Part shown: positions 17,615 through 26,387 of the stretch, one piece after another
Layout of the letters: every line of letters begins with the position of its first letter
Position numbering within the stretch: position 1 is the first letter of the stretch
NCBI GenBank assembly: GCA_030611105.1
Contig: JAUWQL010000004.1
Location: 1 to 64,000, forward strand
Origin: Bacteroidales bacterium
GTDB lineage: Bacteria > Bacteroidota > Bacteroidia > Bacteroidales > UBA12077
Length of the DNA: 64,000 bases
Direction: 5' to 3'
The notes under the pieces: model-generated
What the model was told of the DNA's origin: nothing
Database searches by the model: none
Seen by the model: the letters and a program-made list of their open reading frames with translations, nothing else
Translations under genes and position numbers: made by a program

Positions 17615-18688
17615 ATGAGGCGAAAAATTTTAATACCAATTTTACTTTGTATAGCTAATCTTACTTATAGCCAAACAGCTAAGTATAGTAATGAGTTTCT
17701 ATCCATTGGTGTTGGAGCAAGATCTTTAAGTATGTCAAATGCTATAGTAGCAAATGTTAACGATGTAACTTCAGGATATTGGAACCCCGCAGGATTAACC
17801 ATGTTACAAAATGATTTTGATGCCGGTTTAATGCATGCAGAGTATTTTGCCGGAATTGCCAAGTATGATTACCTTGCAGGTGCAATGGCTTTGGATACCA
17901 GTAGTTATTTGGGAGTAACAATAATCCGATTTGGTGTTGATGATATACCCAATACCACAGATTTAATTGATGGTGACGGAAATATTGATTATGACAGAAT
18001 TTCACGATTTTCGGCAGCCGATTATGCTTTGTTATTAAGCTATGCCCGAAAAACTAAAATCACGGATTTATCTTACGGAGCTAATGTTAAAATAATTTAT
18101 CGAAGCATAGGAAAATTTGCTCATTCCTGGGGTTTTGGACTTGATCTGGGTTTGCAGTACAAATTGAATGACTGGAGGTTTGGTGCAATGGCTCGTGATA
18201 TAACTTCGACTTTTAATGCATGGAGTTTTAACGAAGATGAATTAATTATTGAAGTTCAGGATTCTGTATTCAATTTTGCCCCGGATAATTCGTTGGAAAT
18301 AACATTGCCAAGATTATTGCTTGGTGTTTCGAGAGAATTTCCAATTTATAACAAGTTTAAAGGATTAGTAGAGATGGATTTGGATTTTACTTTCGATGGT
18401 CAGCGTCATGTGCTAATTGAAGGCGATCCAATTAGTATTGATCCTCACCTTGGAATAGAAATTAATTATAACCAGTTGGCTTTTATCCGGTTTGGAATTG
18501 GAAACTTTCAGCGTGTAGAAGAATTTGAAAATAAAGAATCAATGACTTTTCAGCCAAACTTTGGAATTGGAATTCAGTTTAAAGGTGTAAGTATAGATTA
18601 TGCTTTAACTGATATTGGAGATCAATCCTTGGCACTATATTCTAATGTATTTACTTTAAGATATTCATTTGATAAAAAGAAAAAATAA
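17615..18688 (+). CDS. PorV/PorQ-like outer membrane beta-barrel protein
   Basis: A 357-residue protein with a signal peptide (RRKILIPILLCIANLTYSQ) and a UPF0164/PorV-type barrel: LSIGVGARSLSMSNAIVANVNDVTSGYWNPAGL near the N-terminus and alternating strands to the end (LYSNVFTLRYSFDKKKK). PorV-family proteins shuttle or anchor T9SS cargo at the outer membrane; PorQ and PorV2 paralogues have related roles. Which paralogue this is cannot be settled by eye. ATG 17615 is chosen over TTG 17612. Confidence 0.8.
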   Translation: MRRKILIPILLCIANLTYSQTAKYSNEFLSIGVGARSLSMSNAIVANVNDVTSGYWNPAGLTMLQNDFDAGLMHAEYFAGIAKYDYLAGAMALDTSSYLGVTIIRFGVDDIPNTTDLIDGDGNIDYDRISRFSAADYALLLSYARKTKITDLSYGANVKIIYRSIGKFAHSWGFGLDLGLQYKLNDWRFGAMARDITSTFNAWSFNEDELIIEVQDSVFNFAPDNSLEITLPRLLLGVSREFPIYNKFKGLVEMDLDFTFDGQRHVLIEGDPISIDPHLGIEINYNQLAFIRFGIGNFQRVEEFENKESMTFQPNFGIGIQFKGVSIDYALTDIGDQSLALYSNVFTLRYSFDKKKK

Positions 18689-18693
18689 AGTTA

Positions 18694-18726
18694 AAACATT
18701 CGAAGTTTTTAAAACTTCAGATGTTT
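18694..18726. terminator. hairpin after the PorV-like gene
   Basis: AAACAT..GAAGTTT pairs with AAACTTC..ATGTTT with a two-base mismatch, 6 bp after the stop. There is no T-tract downstream, so it may be an attenuating hairpin or dispersed repeat, not a classic terminator. Confidence 0.45.
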
Positions 18727-18762
18727 AAATACCTTATCTTTTATTAGCCAAAAAAATATCAC

Positions 18763-18770
18763 TATTTTTG
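18763..18770 (+). promoter_or_regulatory. -7 element upstream of the HAD gene
   Basis: TATTTTTG exactly matches TAnnTTTG, 21 bp before the ATG at 18792. Confidence 0.45.
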
Positions 18771-18791
18771 TTTAAAGCTAAATAATCAACT

Positions 18792-19214
18792 ATGATAATT
18801 GCCGTAGATTTTGATGGTACGATTGTAGATCATGAGTATCCTGATATTGGTAAACCAAAATTATTTGTATTTGAAACTTTAAAAGCTTTGCAAGAGCAAG
18901 GCCATCAGTTAATTTTGTGGACTTATAGAGCTGGCAAGGAGTTGGACGAGGCTGTAGAATATTGCAAAAAGAATGGAATTGAATTTTATGCAGTAAATAA
19001 AAATTATCCCGAAGAGATTTATGATGATTCTATAAGCAGGAAAATTTTGGCCGATATTTATATTGATGATAAAAATGCTGGAGGCTTTCCGGGATGGAGT
19101 GAAATTTGGCAAATGTTAAACCCTGAACTTTTCAATGACGATGTAAAAAAGCAAATGAAAAACATTCCGGTTTCGAAAAAAACATTCTGGCAAAAATTAA
19201 AATTGTTTCGTTAA
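18792..19214 (+). CDS. small HAD-superfamily hydrolase (BT0820-like)
   Basis: A 140-residue HAD-fold protein without a cap domain: motif I VDFDGTIVD (Asp 6 and 8), motif II ILWTYR (T), and motif IV-like ADIYIDDKNAGGFPG. HAD enzymes use the first Asp as nucleophile with Mg2+ to hydrolyse phosphate esters. The arrangement matches the BT_0820-type group of Bacteroidota; the substrate is unknown. It is flanked by unrelated genes on the same strand and seems to have its own promoter. Confidence 0.82.
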   Translation: MIIAVDFDGTIVDHEYPDIGKPKLFVFETLKALQEQGHQLILWTYRAGKELDEAVEYCKKNGIEFYAVNKNYPEEIYDDSISRKILADIYIDDKNAGGFPGWSEIWQMLNPELFNDDVKKQMKNIPVSKKTFWQKLKLFR

Positions 19215-19257
19215 TTAAAAATGGTATCAGAAGATTTGTTAAATAATTTAGTGCAAA

Positions 19258-19282
19258 CTTCGTGACTTTGAGACTTTGTGGC
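19258..19282. repeat. CTTnGnG(A/T)CTT-type intergenic repeat
   Basis: CTTCGTGACTTTGAGACTTT followed by GTGGC, just before the next gene. It closely resembles the right arm of the repeat at 58400-58425. It is a single arm here, with no partner seen. Confidence 0.5.
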
Positions 19283-19298
19283 AAAAAATATATAAATT

Positions 19299-20411
19299 AT
19301 GGAAATAGCAAAATCAGCAATTTACAATTTCTTTCTTTTTTTACTTTTTTTATTACAAATATCTTGCTCACATCAAAAAAAGACTGATGTAAAACAAGAT
19401 ACTAATGTAAAATCAGAGAACGTAACAAAACGAGTTTCGGTAATTGAAATTGGTTCTCCTAAGTCGGGCGAGATGTTTACAATAGGAGATAATATAGAAG
19501 TGAAAATAGGATTGAAAGAATCAGATGTGAAAATAGATTCTTTAATTGTGGAATCAAATGGTTCTAAAACAGTTATAAACCCTGATAATTTAGATTATAC
19601 ATGGGAAACTAAAGATTTATATACAGGTGCTAATCAAATAAAAGTATTTGCATATTCGGGTAGCAATAAAATAGATAGTTATTACTTGAAATTACGATTT
19701 AAATCAGATATTAAACCAGAGCAATATGAATGTAAAATTATAAATACATATCCACATGATAAAAATGCGTATACACAAGGCTTGTTTTATGATAATGGAG
19801 TAATGTATGAAGGCACTGGACCAAGAGGCGAATCATCTTTAAGAAAAGTAAGATTTGAAACCGGAGAACTAATTTCAATTTTAAGCCTTGATGCTAAATA
19901 TTTTGGGGAAGGTATAACAGCTTTTAAAGATAAAATAATTCAGTTAACCTGGACATCTCGTACCGGATTTGTTTACGATAAAAAGAGTTTTAAATTAATT
20001 ACAACTTTGCAATATCCTACGCAAGGCTGGGGGATTACAACCGATGGCGAAAAATTAATCATGAGCGATGGTACTCAAACGATACATTTTCTTGATCCGG
20101 AATATTTTAATGAAATTGGAAAAATCGAAGTTTATGACCATGAAGGGCCTGTTCGCAATTTAAATGAGCTTGAATATATTGATGGTATTGTTTATGCCAA
20201 TGTTTATCAAACTGAATATATTGTTGCTTTTGATCTGACAAATGGGAAAGTATTAAAACGAATCGATTGCAGAAAAATCGTTCCTAATGGTTTTCATGGA
20301 GAAAGAGACAATGTATTAAATGGTATTGCATACGATAAAAAAAATGACAGGTACTTTTTAACCGGAAAACGTTGGCCAAGTTTATTTGAAGTTAAGTTTG
20401 TGAAAAAATAA
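19299..20411 (+). CDS. glutaminyl-peptide cyclotransferase (plant-type beta-propeller), lipoprotein
   Basis: A 370-residue lipoprotein (LLFLLQISCSH). After a linker and an Ig-like region (about 45-135) comes a PF05096 glutamine cyclotransferase domain: YPHDKNAYTQGLFYDNGVMYEGTG, LNELEYIDGIVYANVYQTEYIVAFD, NVLNGIAYDKKNDRYFLTGK. The enzyme converts N-terminal Gln to pyroglutamate. In Bacteroidota many exported proteins begin with Gln after signal cleavage, so a periplasmic enzyme makes sense. The added N-terminal Ig-like domain is longer than the plain family. Confidence 0.88.
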   Translation: MEIAKSAIYNFFLFLLFLLQISCSHQKKTDVKQDTNVKSENVTKRVSVIEIGSPKSGEMFTIGDNIEVKIGLKESDVKIDSLIVESNGSKTVINPDNLDYTWETKDLYTGANQIKVFAYSGSNKIDSYYLKLRFKSDIKPEQYECKIINTYPHDKNAYTQGLFYDNGVMYEGTGPRGESSLRKVRFETGELISILSLDAKYFGEGITAFKDKIIQLTWTSRTGFVYDKKSFKLITTLQYPTQGWGITTDGEKLIMSDGTQTIHFLDPEYFNEIGKIEVYDHEGPVRNLNELEYIDGIVYANVYQTEYIVAFDLTNGKVLKRIDCRKIVPNGFHGERDNVLNGIAYDKKNDRYFLTGKRWPSLFEVKFVKK

Positions 20412-20414
20412 GTA

Positions 20415-20456
20415 CAACGCGCATTTCTACCTGTCGGCAGACAGGCCTGCGCGTTG
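20415..20456 (-). terminator. terminator hairpin for the DUF5916 gene carrying a palindromic element in its loop
   Basis: CAACGCGCA (20415-20423) pairs with TGCGCGTTG (20448-20456). Read on the minus strand it is followed by TACTTATTTTTT, so it terminates the gene ending at 20506. Within its loop sits a second perfect hairpin CCTGTC-GGCA-GACAGG (20430-20445), a member of the GC-rich palindrome family. Confidence 0.7.
20427..20445 (+). repeat. GC-rich palindromic element nested in a terminator loop
   Basis: CTACCTGTCGGCAGACAGG matches the family core CCTRCCTRNCGGCAGNCAGG almost completely and forms a 6-bp stem with GGCA loop. Confidence 0.75.
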
Positions 20457-20505
20457 AAAAAATGAGTTGTTAAATCATCGGATAGGAATGTCGGATGTGC
20501 AAATT

Positions 20506-23094
20506 CTAATTTGCAATTCTAAACGTGAGTTTCACAAGAAAAACATTGTATGGATGAATATTAAATAAAGCATCAATATCATCATAAAAGGCAAAATCTC
20601 CCTGTCCAACACTCCCGGTTTTACTTTGAGTCCATACAAGATACAATAATGATCCGGGTCTGTATTCCCATCTTACAACTAAATTTGATCTGAATTGTCG
20701 GAAATTGAAATCGTAATCGTTTTCATAATCTTCAGTTGTAAAAGACATGTCTGTACTGTAACGATCTTCAAATTTATCGGCATTAGGATTTGTTATGTAT
20801 TTTGGATCGGAATAATCTACAGCAGTGATAAAAGGAGATCCATAATATTGAATCGTCAATTCCGGTGTAATGGTGTAATCAATTCGTACTGTTAAATCGG
20901 TTGTAATTTGATCAATTTGAGCAAATATATACCTGTCCTCGTTATTGTATTCTTCTGTAGTTACATATTGTAATTCTCTGTTTGACACAGAATAACTTGG
21001 CATAAATGACAGCTTTAATGCATCGAAAGGACGATAAACAAGATCAATACCATACCAGGAACTCTTCCTGGAATTCTCGAATCCCCAATTGCTTCCTGTA
21101 TTACCATAAACCTGTAGTTTTTTTCTACTATCTGTGCCAAAATGCATCCAATAATTAAAACTTCCGGGATATTTAATTGATGGCCCTCCTCTTAACATAT
21201 CATTTTGAGTACTTTCGCCTTCAATATTTGTTCCTCCACCAAACGACCAATGATTTTTGAATTGCATCCACATGTTAACATTTCCGCCATAAAAATTGTT
21301 GTTTAATCCAAAATCCCAGCCACTCCATTGATTAAAATTAAGACTCATATTTCTAAAAATACTAAATGGTTCACTCCATCGGTATCCTGCCCAAAATACC
21401 TGGAATATAGCATCGGAGTGATGTAAAAAGCCAATATCGTTAGTTTCAAATTCAGGCGATCTCCATGTAATCCAGGTCATCCATCTCCATTTACTACTTC
21501 CTTGTTTCCCTGCCTGAATTGTACCTGCATGGCCGGTCATTGAAGTAAGTGTAGAATCAAAAGTTGTATAATCGTTATCTGGTCGTTGAAAATATCTTCG
21601 TGATGATTCTTGTTGTGATATTATTGCAGTACTGTCACCTTGAATATGACTCATGGCATATTTTAATGTTATGTAGTATTTTTTATCTTTTAAATATTGG
21701 GTGAAATCAATGCCTCCTGTGTATGCATCGGTATTTAAATAATCAAGATGATCATCATTTATAAAACGATTTGTTGATGTAAACATACCTCCAATAATGG
21801 TATTGTTATCGTTTAGGTCTTTTTGAACTCTTGTAACAAAATAATTTGTTAGAGGCTCAACAGTTTCTTTTCTTCTTTCACCGTTATTATCAATCTCGGC
21901 CTTTTCTTCTGCTGTTACACTTTCGATAATCCCGATTGATAACCCGTTTTTCGTTTTGCCGGTTAGTTTTAGGGCACCTAAAATAGTTGTATTTTCCGGC
22001 ACATCTGCATATTCATTATCGTTTAAACTTGGATAATAATGAGGAGCCCTGCCAATACGTCTTGAATAAAATAAGTTATCACGAGCAAATGAGTTTCCTC
22101 CTCCCGAGAGTTGGAAATTTGTAATATTTCTACCTTCAATAAAGAAAGGTCGTTTTTCCTGGAAATAAGTTTCAAAGGCGGTTAAGTTAACATCAGATGG
22201 GTCAGCTTCTACCTGTCCGAAATCAGGATTTATAGTAAAATCTAAAGTAAAATCGTTTGTAATTCCAATTTTACCATCAATTCCGGCACCAAAACTAGGT
22301 TCAAATCCTTTAGAAAATGGATTATCTTCATCTTTTGTATAAGATTCTGTTTTCGCAAGAATATATGGTGATATTTCAATTTGGCGTTTTGGTTTAATAT
22401 TTTTTATCCCGTGTAATTCACCAAAATGGCGAACCCATCCTGAAGCATCCTGAGAAAAATAAGACCAATGAGATTTTTCTTCGTTTCTGAAAAAGCGTCT
22501 GTTTACCTGAAAACCCCAAATCTGGTTTTCTTTGTGATTGCTAAATCGTAATTGAGTAAATGGAATTTTCATTTCGGCTATCCAGCCAAGACTGTCAATG
22601 CTGGTTTCAAGATACCAAATCGGGTCCCAGGTTGAATCCCAACTATTACCATCGTTGCTTATCATTTCGTCTCCTTTCACTCCTGAAACGGATCCGGTAA
22701 ATGAGAAGGCCGTACGTTTATCAAAATAACTATCAATATTTACTTCAACCCAGTCGCCATCAAATCCATCGCGACGAGACATGCGCCTGACAATTTTTTC
22801 AGGTTCGGTATCAAAAGCACGAATTAATATATACAGATTATCATCATCGTATAAAACTTTAAAAGCTGTTTCTTGTGAAGGGGCTTCTCCATCATTGGGT
22901 GATCGTTGTATAAAATCGCCTGACCATTCAACAATATCCCAAATGTCATTGTCAATTAATCCGTCAATTTTAGGAGGCCCGTTACTAATTCTTTTAGTAT
23001 TGTAAAATCTTTTCTCTGTGGTATTTTCTTGAGCAACAGCAGTAAACATTATAAAAATTAAAATTGCCGTAATAAATAAGTGTTTTGATTTCAT
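20506..23094 (-). CDS. DUF5916 protein with N-terminal CBM9-like domain
   Basis: An 862-residue exported protein. Signal peptide (KHLFITAILIFIMFTAVAQ), then a CBM9-type beta-sandwich (about 45-230: PKIDGLIDNDIWDIVEWSG, YILIRAFDTEP, WIAEMKIPFTQLRF), then a DUF5916 outer-membrane beta-barrel part ending LVWTQSKTGSVGQGDF...VFLVKLTFRIAN. The family is frequent in Bacteroidota and often labelled hydrolase, but no catalytic residues are established. The last residues form a typical amphipathic barrel strand. It is terminated by the hairpin at 20415-20456. Confidence 0.88.
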   Translation of the reverse strand: MKSKHLFITAILIFIMFTAVAQENTTEKRFYNTKRISNGPPKIDGLIDNDIWDIVEWSGDFIQRSPNDGEAPSQETAFKVLYDDDNLYILIRAFDTEPEKIVRRMSRRDGFDGDWVEVNIDSYFDKRTAFSFTGSVSGVKGDEMISNDGNSWDSTWDPIWYLETSIDSLGWIAEMKIPFTQLRFSNHKENQIWGFQVNRRFFRNEEKSHWSYFSQDASGWVRHFGELHGIKNIKPKRQIEISPYILAKTESYTKDEDNPFSKGFEPSFGAGIDGKIGITNDFTLDFTINPDFGQVEADPSDVNLTAFETYFQEKRPFFIEGRNITNFQLSGGGNSFARDNLFYSRRIGRAPHYYPSLNDNEYADVPENTTILGALKLTGKTKNGLSIGIIESVTAEEKAEIDNNGERRKETVEPLTNYFVTRVQKDLNDNNTIIGGMFTSTNRFINDDHLDYLNTDAYTGGIDFTQYLKDKKYYITLKYAMSHIQGDSTAIISQQESSRRYFQRPDNDYTTFDSTLTSMTGHAGTIQAGKQGSSKWRWMTWITWRSPEFETNDIGFLHHSDAIFQVFWAGYRWSEPFSIFRNMSLNFNQWSGWDFGLNNNFYGGNVNMWMQFKNHWSFGGGTNIEGESTQNDMLRGGPSIKYPGSFNYWMHFGTDSRKKLQVYGNTGSNWGFENSRKSSWYGIDLVYRPFDALKLSFMPSYSVSNRELQYVTTEEYNNEDRYIFAQIDQITTDLTVRIDYTITPELTIQYYGSPFITAVDYSDPKYITNPNADKFEDRYSTDMSFTTEDYENDYDFNFRQFRSNLVVRWEYRPGSLLYLVWTQSKTGSVGQGDFAFYDDIDALFNIHPYNVFLVKLTFRIAN

Positions 23095-23717
23095 GAAAAT
23101 AATTAATTTATAATTAGGAAAATTGCATTAAAGACGAAAGGAATTGCAAAATGTTGTATCATTTCTTTAATTTCTTTATTAAGATTTGTTTTAAGATATT
23201 TTATCAAAGCGAAACAAAACTTATGCCATGCACGGTAAGTATGTAACAGTATGCGGGTTGTGTTTTTGTTGCTAATAAATGTAGCAGTAAAAATGTACTA
23301 TTTCGGACAAATTTGTACGATTTTGGGGTAGTTTCGAAGTGTTGAAACAACTAGCAACGAAAGAATATTATTTAAAAAAGAAAAAGATTGTATGTTGAAT
23401 ATTTATGAATAATTTTAACTACTTATGAACCTAAAATTTCTTTAGGGGAAAGTACATACAATCTTTTCCGGTAGCTAAAGTAGGTAAAGTGTTCGGGGCT
23501 TAAAAATTAATTCTATAACTGTAGTTTATAAGTGTACTAAAAGCAATTAAATCAAAATAGCTGGAGTTAATAGTGGGGCATCCACTAAAAAAAGAGTAGA
23601 ATAATGCAGAAAGGTCGATAAAAAGGATTGTTTGTTTTTCCTTAAATGTTGTTTGTATGTGAATATAGGTTATTCCTTAATTTAAGGTAACAGTATAATT
23701 AATCATAAATTAGAAAA
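23095..23717. other. 623-bp gene-free region
   Basis: No ORF above 60 codons fits. It holds a GC-richer stretch around 23224-23360 (TGCCATGCACGGTAAGTATG onward) resembling decayed repeat DNA, and a 14-bp inverted repeat AAAAGATTGTATGT (23382-23395) / ACATACAATCTTTT (23454-23467) enclosing a smaller CCTAAA-ATTTC-TTTAGG hairpin. It is upstream of the DUF5916 gene and downstream of hydF, both on the minus strand. A small RNA, a long leader or a mobile-element scar are all possible. Confidence 0.5.
23382..23467. ncRNA. candidate structured RNA or DNA hairpin
   Basis: A 14-bp perfect outer stem with a 6-bp inner stem in an 86-bp span, in a region with no coding potential. On the minus strand it lies upstream of the DUF5916 gene by about 290 bp. 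Family unrecognised; structure alone supports it. Confidence 0.25.
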
Positions 23718-24947
23718 TTATAAATAATCCATTGCCGATTGTTTGGTTTTCATAAACGGAGCCACAGCTCGTTCATAAATTCCTTGTACATATGCGATTG
23801 CCATTCCGTAGTTTGTTACAGGTATTCCTGCATCAATGGCAGGACGTAACCTGTTTATCAATTGTTTTCGGGTAATAACACAACCTCCGCACTGCACAAC
23901 TAATGCATATTCTTTTATATCACGAGGCAAATTATCAAGTCCTGCAACTACATCATATTCAAGTTTCTTACCTGTAAAGTTAGAAATCCAACGAGGAATT
24001 TTTACCCTGCCAATATCATCGCATGATACATGGTGAGTACATGATTCCAGGCTTAACACTCGATCGCCATCTTTTAATTCTGAGATTTTAGGAGTGCCTT
24101 TCAAAAAATATTCAAACTCACCTTTATATCTTGCCAGAACAATGCTAAAACTTGTTAAAGGAATATTTCTTGGAATAGAAGCATCGGCTTTTGTAAAAAT
24201 CTGGCTGTCGGTTATGACAAGTGCAGGAGTAATTTTTGTTTTACGCAAAAAAGCATCTACTTCACGTTCTTTTAGAACAATAGCTACAGCATCATTGTCC
24301 AGAATATCGCGAATAGCTTGTACTTGTGGTAGAATCATTCTGCCAGCAGGGGCTTCAATATCAATAGGTGTAATTAATAAAACAATATCGCCATACGATA
24401 ATAAGTCACCAACTAATGATGGAGTCTTATATGCTGATTCCGGAATTGTTGTTTTTATTAAACGAATTAGTTTTTCAAGATTCTCGGCTTTTATGGTATC
24501 GAATTCGATAATTGTTGCATTCGTTTGTGAAACAATGGAAGTGCGTGAATCATCACTTAATTGCTTAATGTCAGATTTGTTATGAACGATAAAGAAAGGA
24601 GTATCTGTTTTCTTAAATTCTTCAATCAGTGATTTTTCAAATTCCCCAAATATATTTTCTGTGATAACAAGAATTGCTAAATCGATAGTTTTAATTGAAG
24701 CTAAAGTTTTTTCTATTCTTTTTGTTCCTAATTCACCTTTATCATCAATTCCTGCTGTATCAATTAAAATTACCGGTCCGAAGCCGGTAATCTCAAAAGA
24801 CTTTTTTACAGGATCGGTCGTTGTTCCCGCAAAATCAGAAACAATGGCTACATCCTGTCCCGCAAGACGGTTGATTAATGAACTCTTCCCGTTATTTCGT
24901 CGTCCGTAAATACCTATATGTGGTTTTGATTCTTTTCCTTTGGTCAT
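23718..24947 (-). CDS. hydF: [FeFe]-hydrogenase maturation GTPase HydF
   Basis: A 409-residue protein. N-terminal GTPase with P-loop GRRNNGKSSLINRL, switch GTTTDPV and DTAGIDD; middle dimerisation domain; C-terminal cluster domain with CTHH (about 307-310) and CGGC, supplying the CxH...CxxC 4Fe-4S ligands. HydF is the scaffold on which the di-iron part of the H-cluster is assembled before transfer to HydA. ATG 24947 (MTKGKESKPHIGIYG) is chosen over the upstream in-frame ATG. hydE, hydG and hydA are not in the window. Its first codons recur as a decayed copy at 26259-26387. Confidence 0.95.
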   Translation of the reverse strand: MTKGKESKPHIGIYGRRNNGKSSLINRLAGQDVAIVSDFAGTTTDPVKKSFEITGFGPVILIDTAGIDDKGELGTKRIEKTLASIKTIDLAILVITENIFGEFEKSLIEEFKKTDTPFFIVHNKSDIKQLSDDSRTSIVSQTNATIIEFDTIKAENLEKLIRLIKTTIPESAYKTPSLVGDLLSYGDIVLLITPIDIEAPAGRMILPQVQAIRDILDNDAVAIVLKEREVDAFLRKTKITPALVITDSQIFTKADASIPRNIPLTSFSIVLARYKGEFEYFLKGTPKISELKDGDRVLSLESCTHHVSCDDIGRVKIPRWISNFTGKKLEYDVVAGLDNLPRDIKEYALVVQCGGCVITRKQLINRLRPAIDAGIPVTNYGMAIAYVQGIYERAVAPFMKTKQSAMDYL

Positions 24948-25059
24948 TATTACTTTTTTAAAATGATAATTGAAAAACAAATATATATCACAATTATAAA
25001 TTAAAATTGTTTTTTCTCATTACAAAAGTATAAGTTTTTGGATAACACCATTTAAGCTT

Positions 25060-25119
25060 ACAAAGTTGTAAGTTACAAGATTGTAAGTTACAAAGTTGTA
25101 AGTTGCAAATTTATAACTT
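25060..25119 (+). repeat. 15-bp tandem repeat before the AAA ATPase
   Basis: Units ACAAAGTTGTAAGTT (25060), ACAAGATTGTAAGTT (25075), ACAAAGTTGTAAGTT (25090) and a diverged GCAAATTTATAACTT (25105). The last runs directly into the -7 element at 25119, so the array overlaps the promoter. Confidence 0.75.
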
Positions 25120-25126
25120 ATATTTG
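25095..25126 (+). promoter_or_regulatory. promoter of the AAA ATPase gene
   Basis: GTTG at 25095-25098 lies 20 bp before TATATTTG at 25119-25126, an exact TAnnTTTG, with the ATG 17 bp further on. The -33 half lies within the tandem repeat, so repeat number could alter promoter context. Confidence 0.55.
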
Positions 25127-25143
25127 TTTGTAAAATATAACCT

Positions 25144-26277
25144 ATGGAAACGCCTTTTGTTTTTGGGAAAATAGCTTCAGATAAGAATTTTACCAACAGG
25201 AAAACAGAACTTAATCAACTGATTTTAAACTTTACATCACTTGTAAATACGATACTTATTTCTCCGCGTCGTTGGGGGAAATCGTCATTAGTAATTAAAG
25301 CCGCAGAAGAAGCACAAAAAAAGGATAAATCATTACGATTTTGTTTTATTGATATTTATAATGTTCGTTCAGAAGAACAGTTTTATCAATTACTGGCACA
25401 AGAAATTTTACGGGCTTCTTCATCGAAAATTGAAGGCCTTATGGAAAATGCTAAAAAATTTATGGGGCATTTTATTCCACGAATTTCATTTAGCCCCGAT
25501 TCCTCTAACGAATTTTCGTTGGGATTGGATTGGCAAGAAGTAAAAAAACAACCTGATGATATTTTGAATTTAGCTGAAAATATTGCCAAAGAAAAAAAGT
25601 TGAAGTTCATTATTTGTATTGATGAGTTTCAGAATATTTCAGGATTTGAAGACCCTTTGGCTCTGCAAAAGAAAATGCGGTCGCATTGGCAAAAACACAA
25701 AAATACATCATATTGCTTGTATGGAAGTAAAAGGCATATGTTAATGGAAGTTTTTGCTTCGCCTTCGATGCCTTTTTATAAGTTTGGAGACATTCGGTTT
25801 TTACAGAAAATTGACAAAGAAGAATGGATTCCATTCTTAAAAAAACGTTTTTCTGAAACAGGGAAGAAAATAGGTAATAATAATGCTCTTTTTATTACAA
25901 ATCTTGCAGAATGCCATCCATATTATATCCAACAACTTGCTCAACAAGTTTGGTTAAGAACAGAAACGGAATGTAATAGCGAAATAGTTATAGCTGCTCA
26001 TGAAAGTCTTGTAATGCAGCTTAGTCTTCTCTTTCAATCCTTAACTGATGAATTGAGTAATACTCAAATAAACTTTTTAAAGGCTATTTTAAGCGAAGCA
26101 ACACAACTGAGTTCAAAAAAGACTTTGCAGGAATTTCGTTTAGGAACATCAGCAAATATATTGAGAATTAAGCAAGCCTTATTGAATAAAGAAATTATTG
26201 ATATACAGGGGAATGTGGTAAGTTTTCTTGACCCGATTTACAAATACTGGTTAAAGAATTATTTTTTCAAGATTTGA
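25144..26277 (+). CDS. archaeal-type AAA ATPase (ATP-binding protein)
   Basis: A 377-residue P-loop protein of the MNS/archaeal ATPase clade: opening PFVFGKIASDKNFTNRKTEL, Walker A ISPRRWGKSSLV, Walker B IICIDEFQNI, sensor segment YCLYGSKRHML, and a C-terminal winged-helix-like region ending SFLDPIYKYWLKNYFF. Cellular role is unknown; such genes are patchily distributed and often horizontally acquired. It is the only gene between hydF and a decayed duplicate of the hydF 5' end, implying that this roughly 1.36-kb segment was inserted at the hydF start. Confidence 0.85.
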   Translation: METPFVFGKIASDKNFTNRKTELNQLILNFTSLVNTILISPRRWGKSSLVIKAAEEAQKKDKSLRFCFIDIYNVRSEEQFYQLLAQEILRASSSKIEGLMENAKKFMGHFIPRISFSPDSSNEFSLGLDWQEVKKQPDDILNLAENIAKEKKLKFIICIDEFQNISGFEDPLALQKKMRSHWQKHKNTSYCLYGSKRHMLMEVFASPSMPFYKFGDIRFLQKIDKEEWIPFLKKRFSETGKKIGNNNALFITNLAECHPYYIQQLAQQVWLRTETECNSEIVIAAHESLVMQLSLLFQSLTDELSNTQINFLKAILSEATQLSSKKTLQEFRLGTSANILRIKQALLNKEIIDIQGNVVSFLDPIYKYWLKNYFFKI

Positions 26278-26387
26278 GCAAGATAAGGGTATAGTTTATA
26301 TAAAAACGAATTTATTAACGAATGCTTTTCATTGTTATGTCTTTTGTAAATTTCAATATGTGGTTTTGATTCTTTTCCTTGGGTCAT
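26259..26387 (-). pseudogene. decayed duplicate of the hydF 5' end
   Basis: Bases 26356-26388 match 24916-24948 at 32 of 33 positions. Read on the minus strand from ATG 26387, the remnant gives MTQGKESKPHIEIYKRHNNE then KHSLINS, identical to HydF at 20 of its first 27 residues. Substitutions hit Walker A glycines (GRRNNGKSS becomes KRHNNEKHS), so selection has been lost. After about codon 27 similarity ends and the frame runs to a stop at 26259 inside the 3' end of the ATPase gene. It has the same orientation as hydF. Confidence 0.85.
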
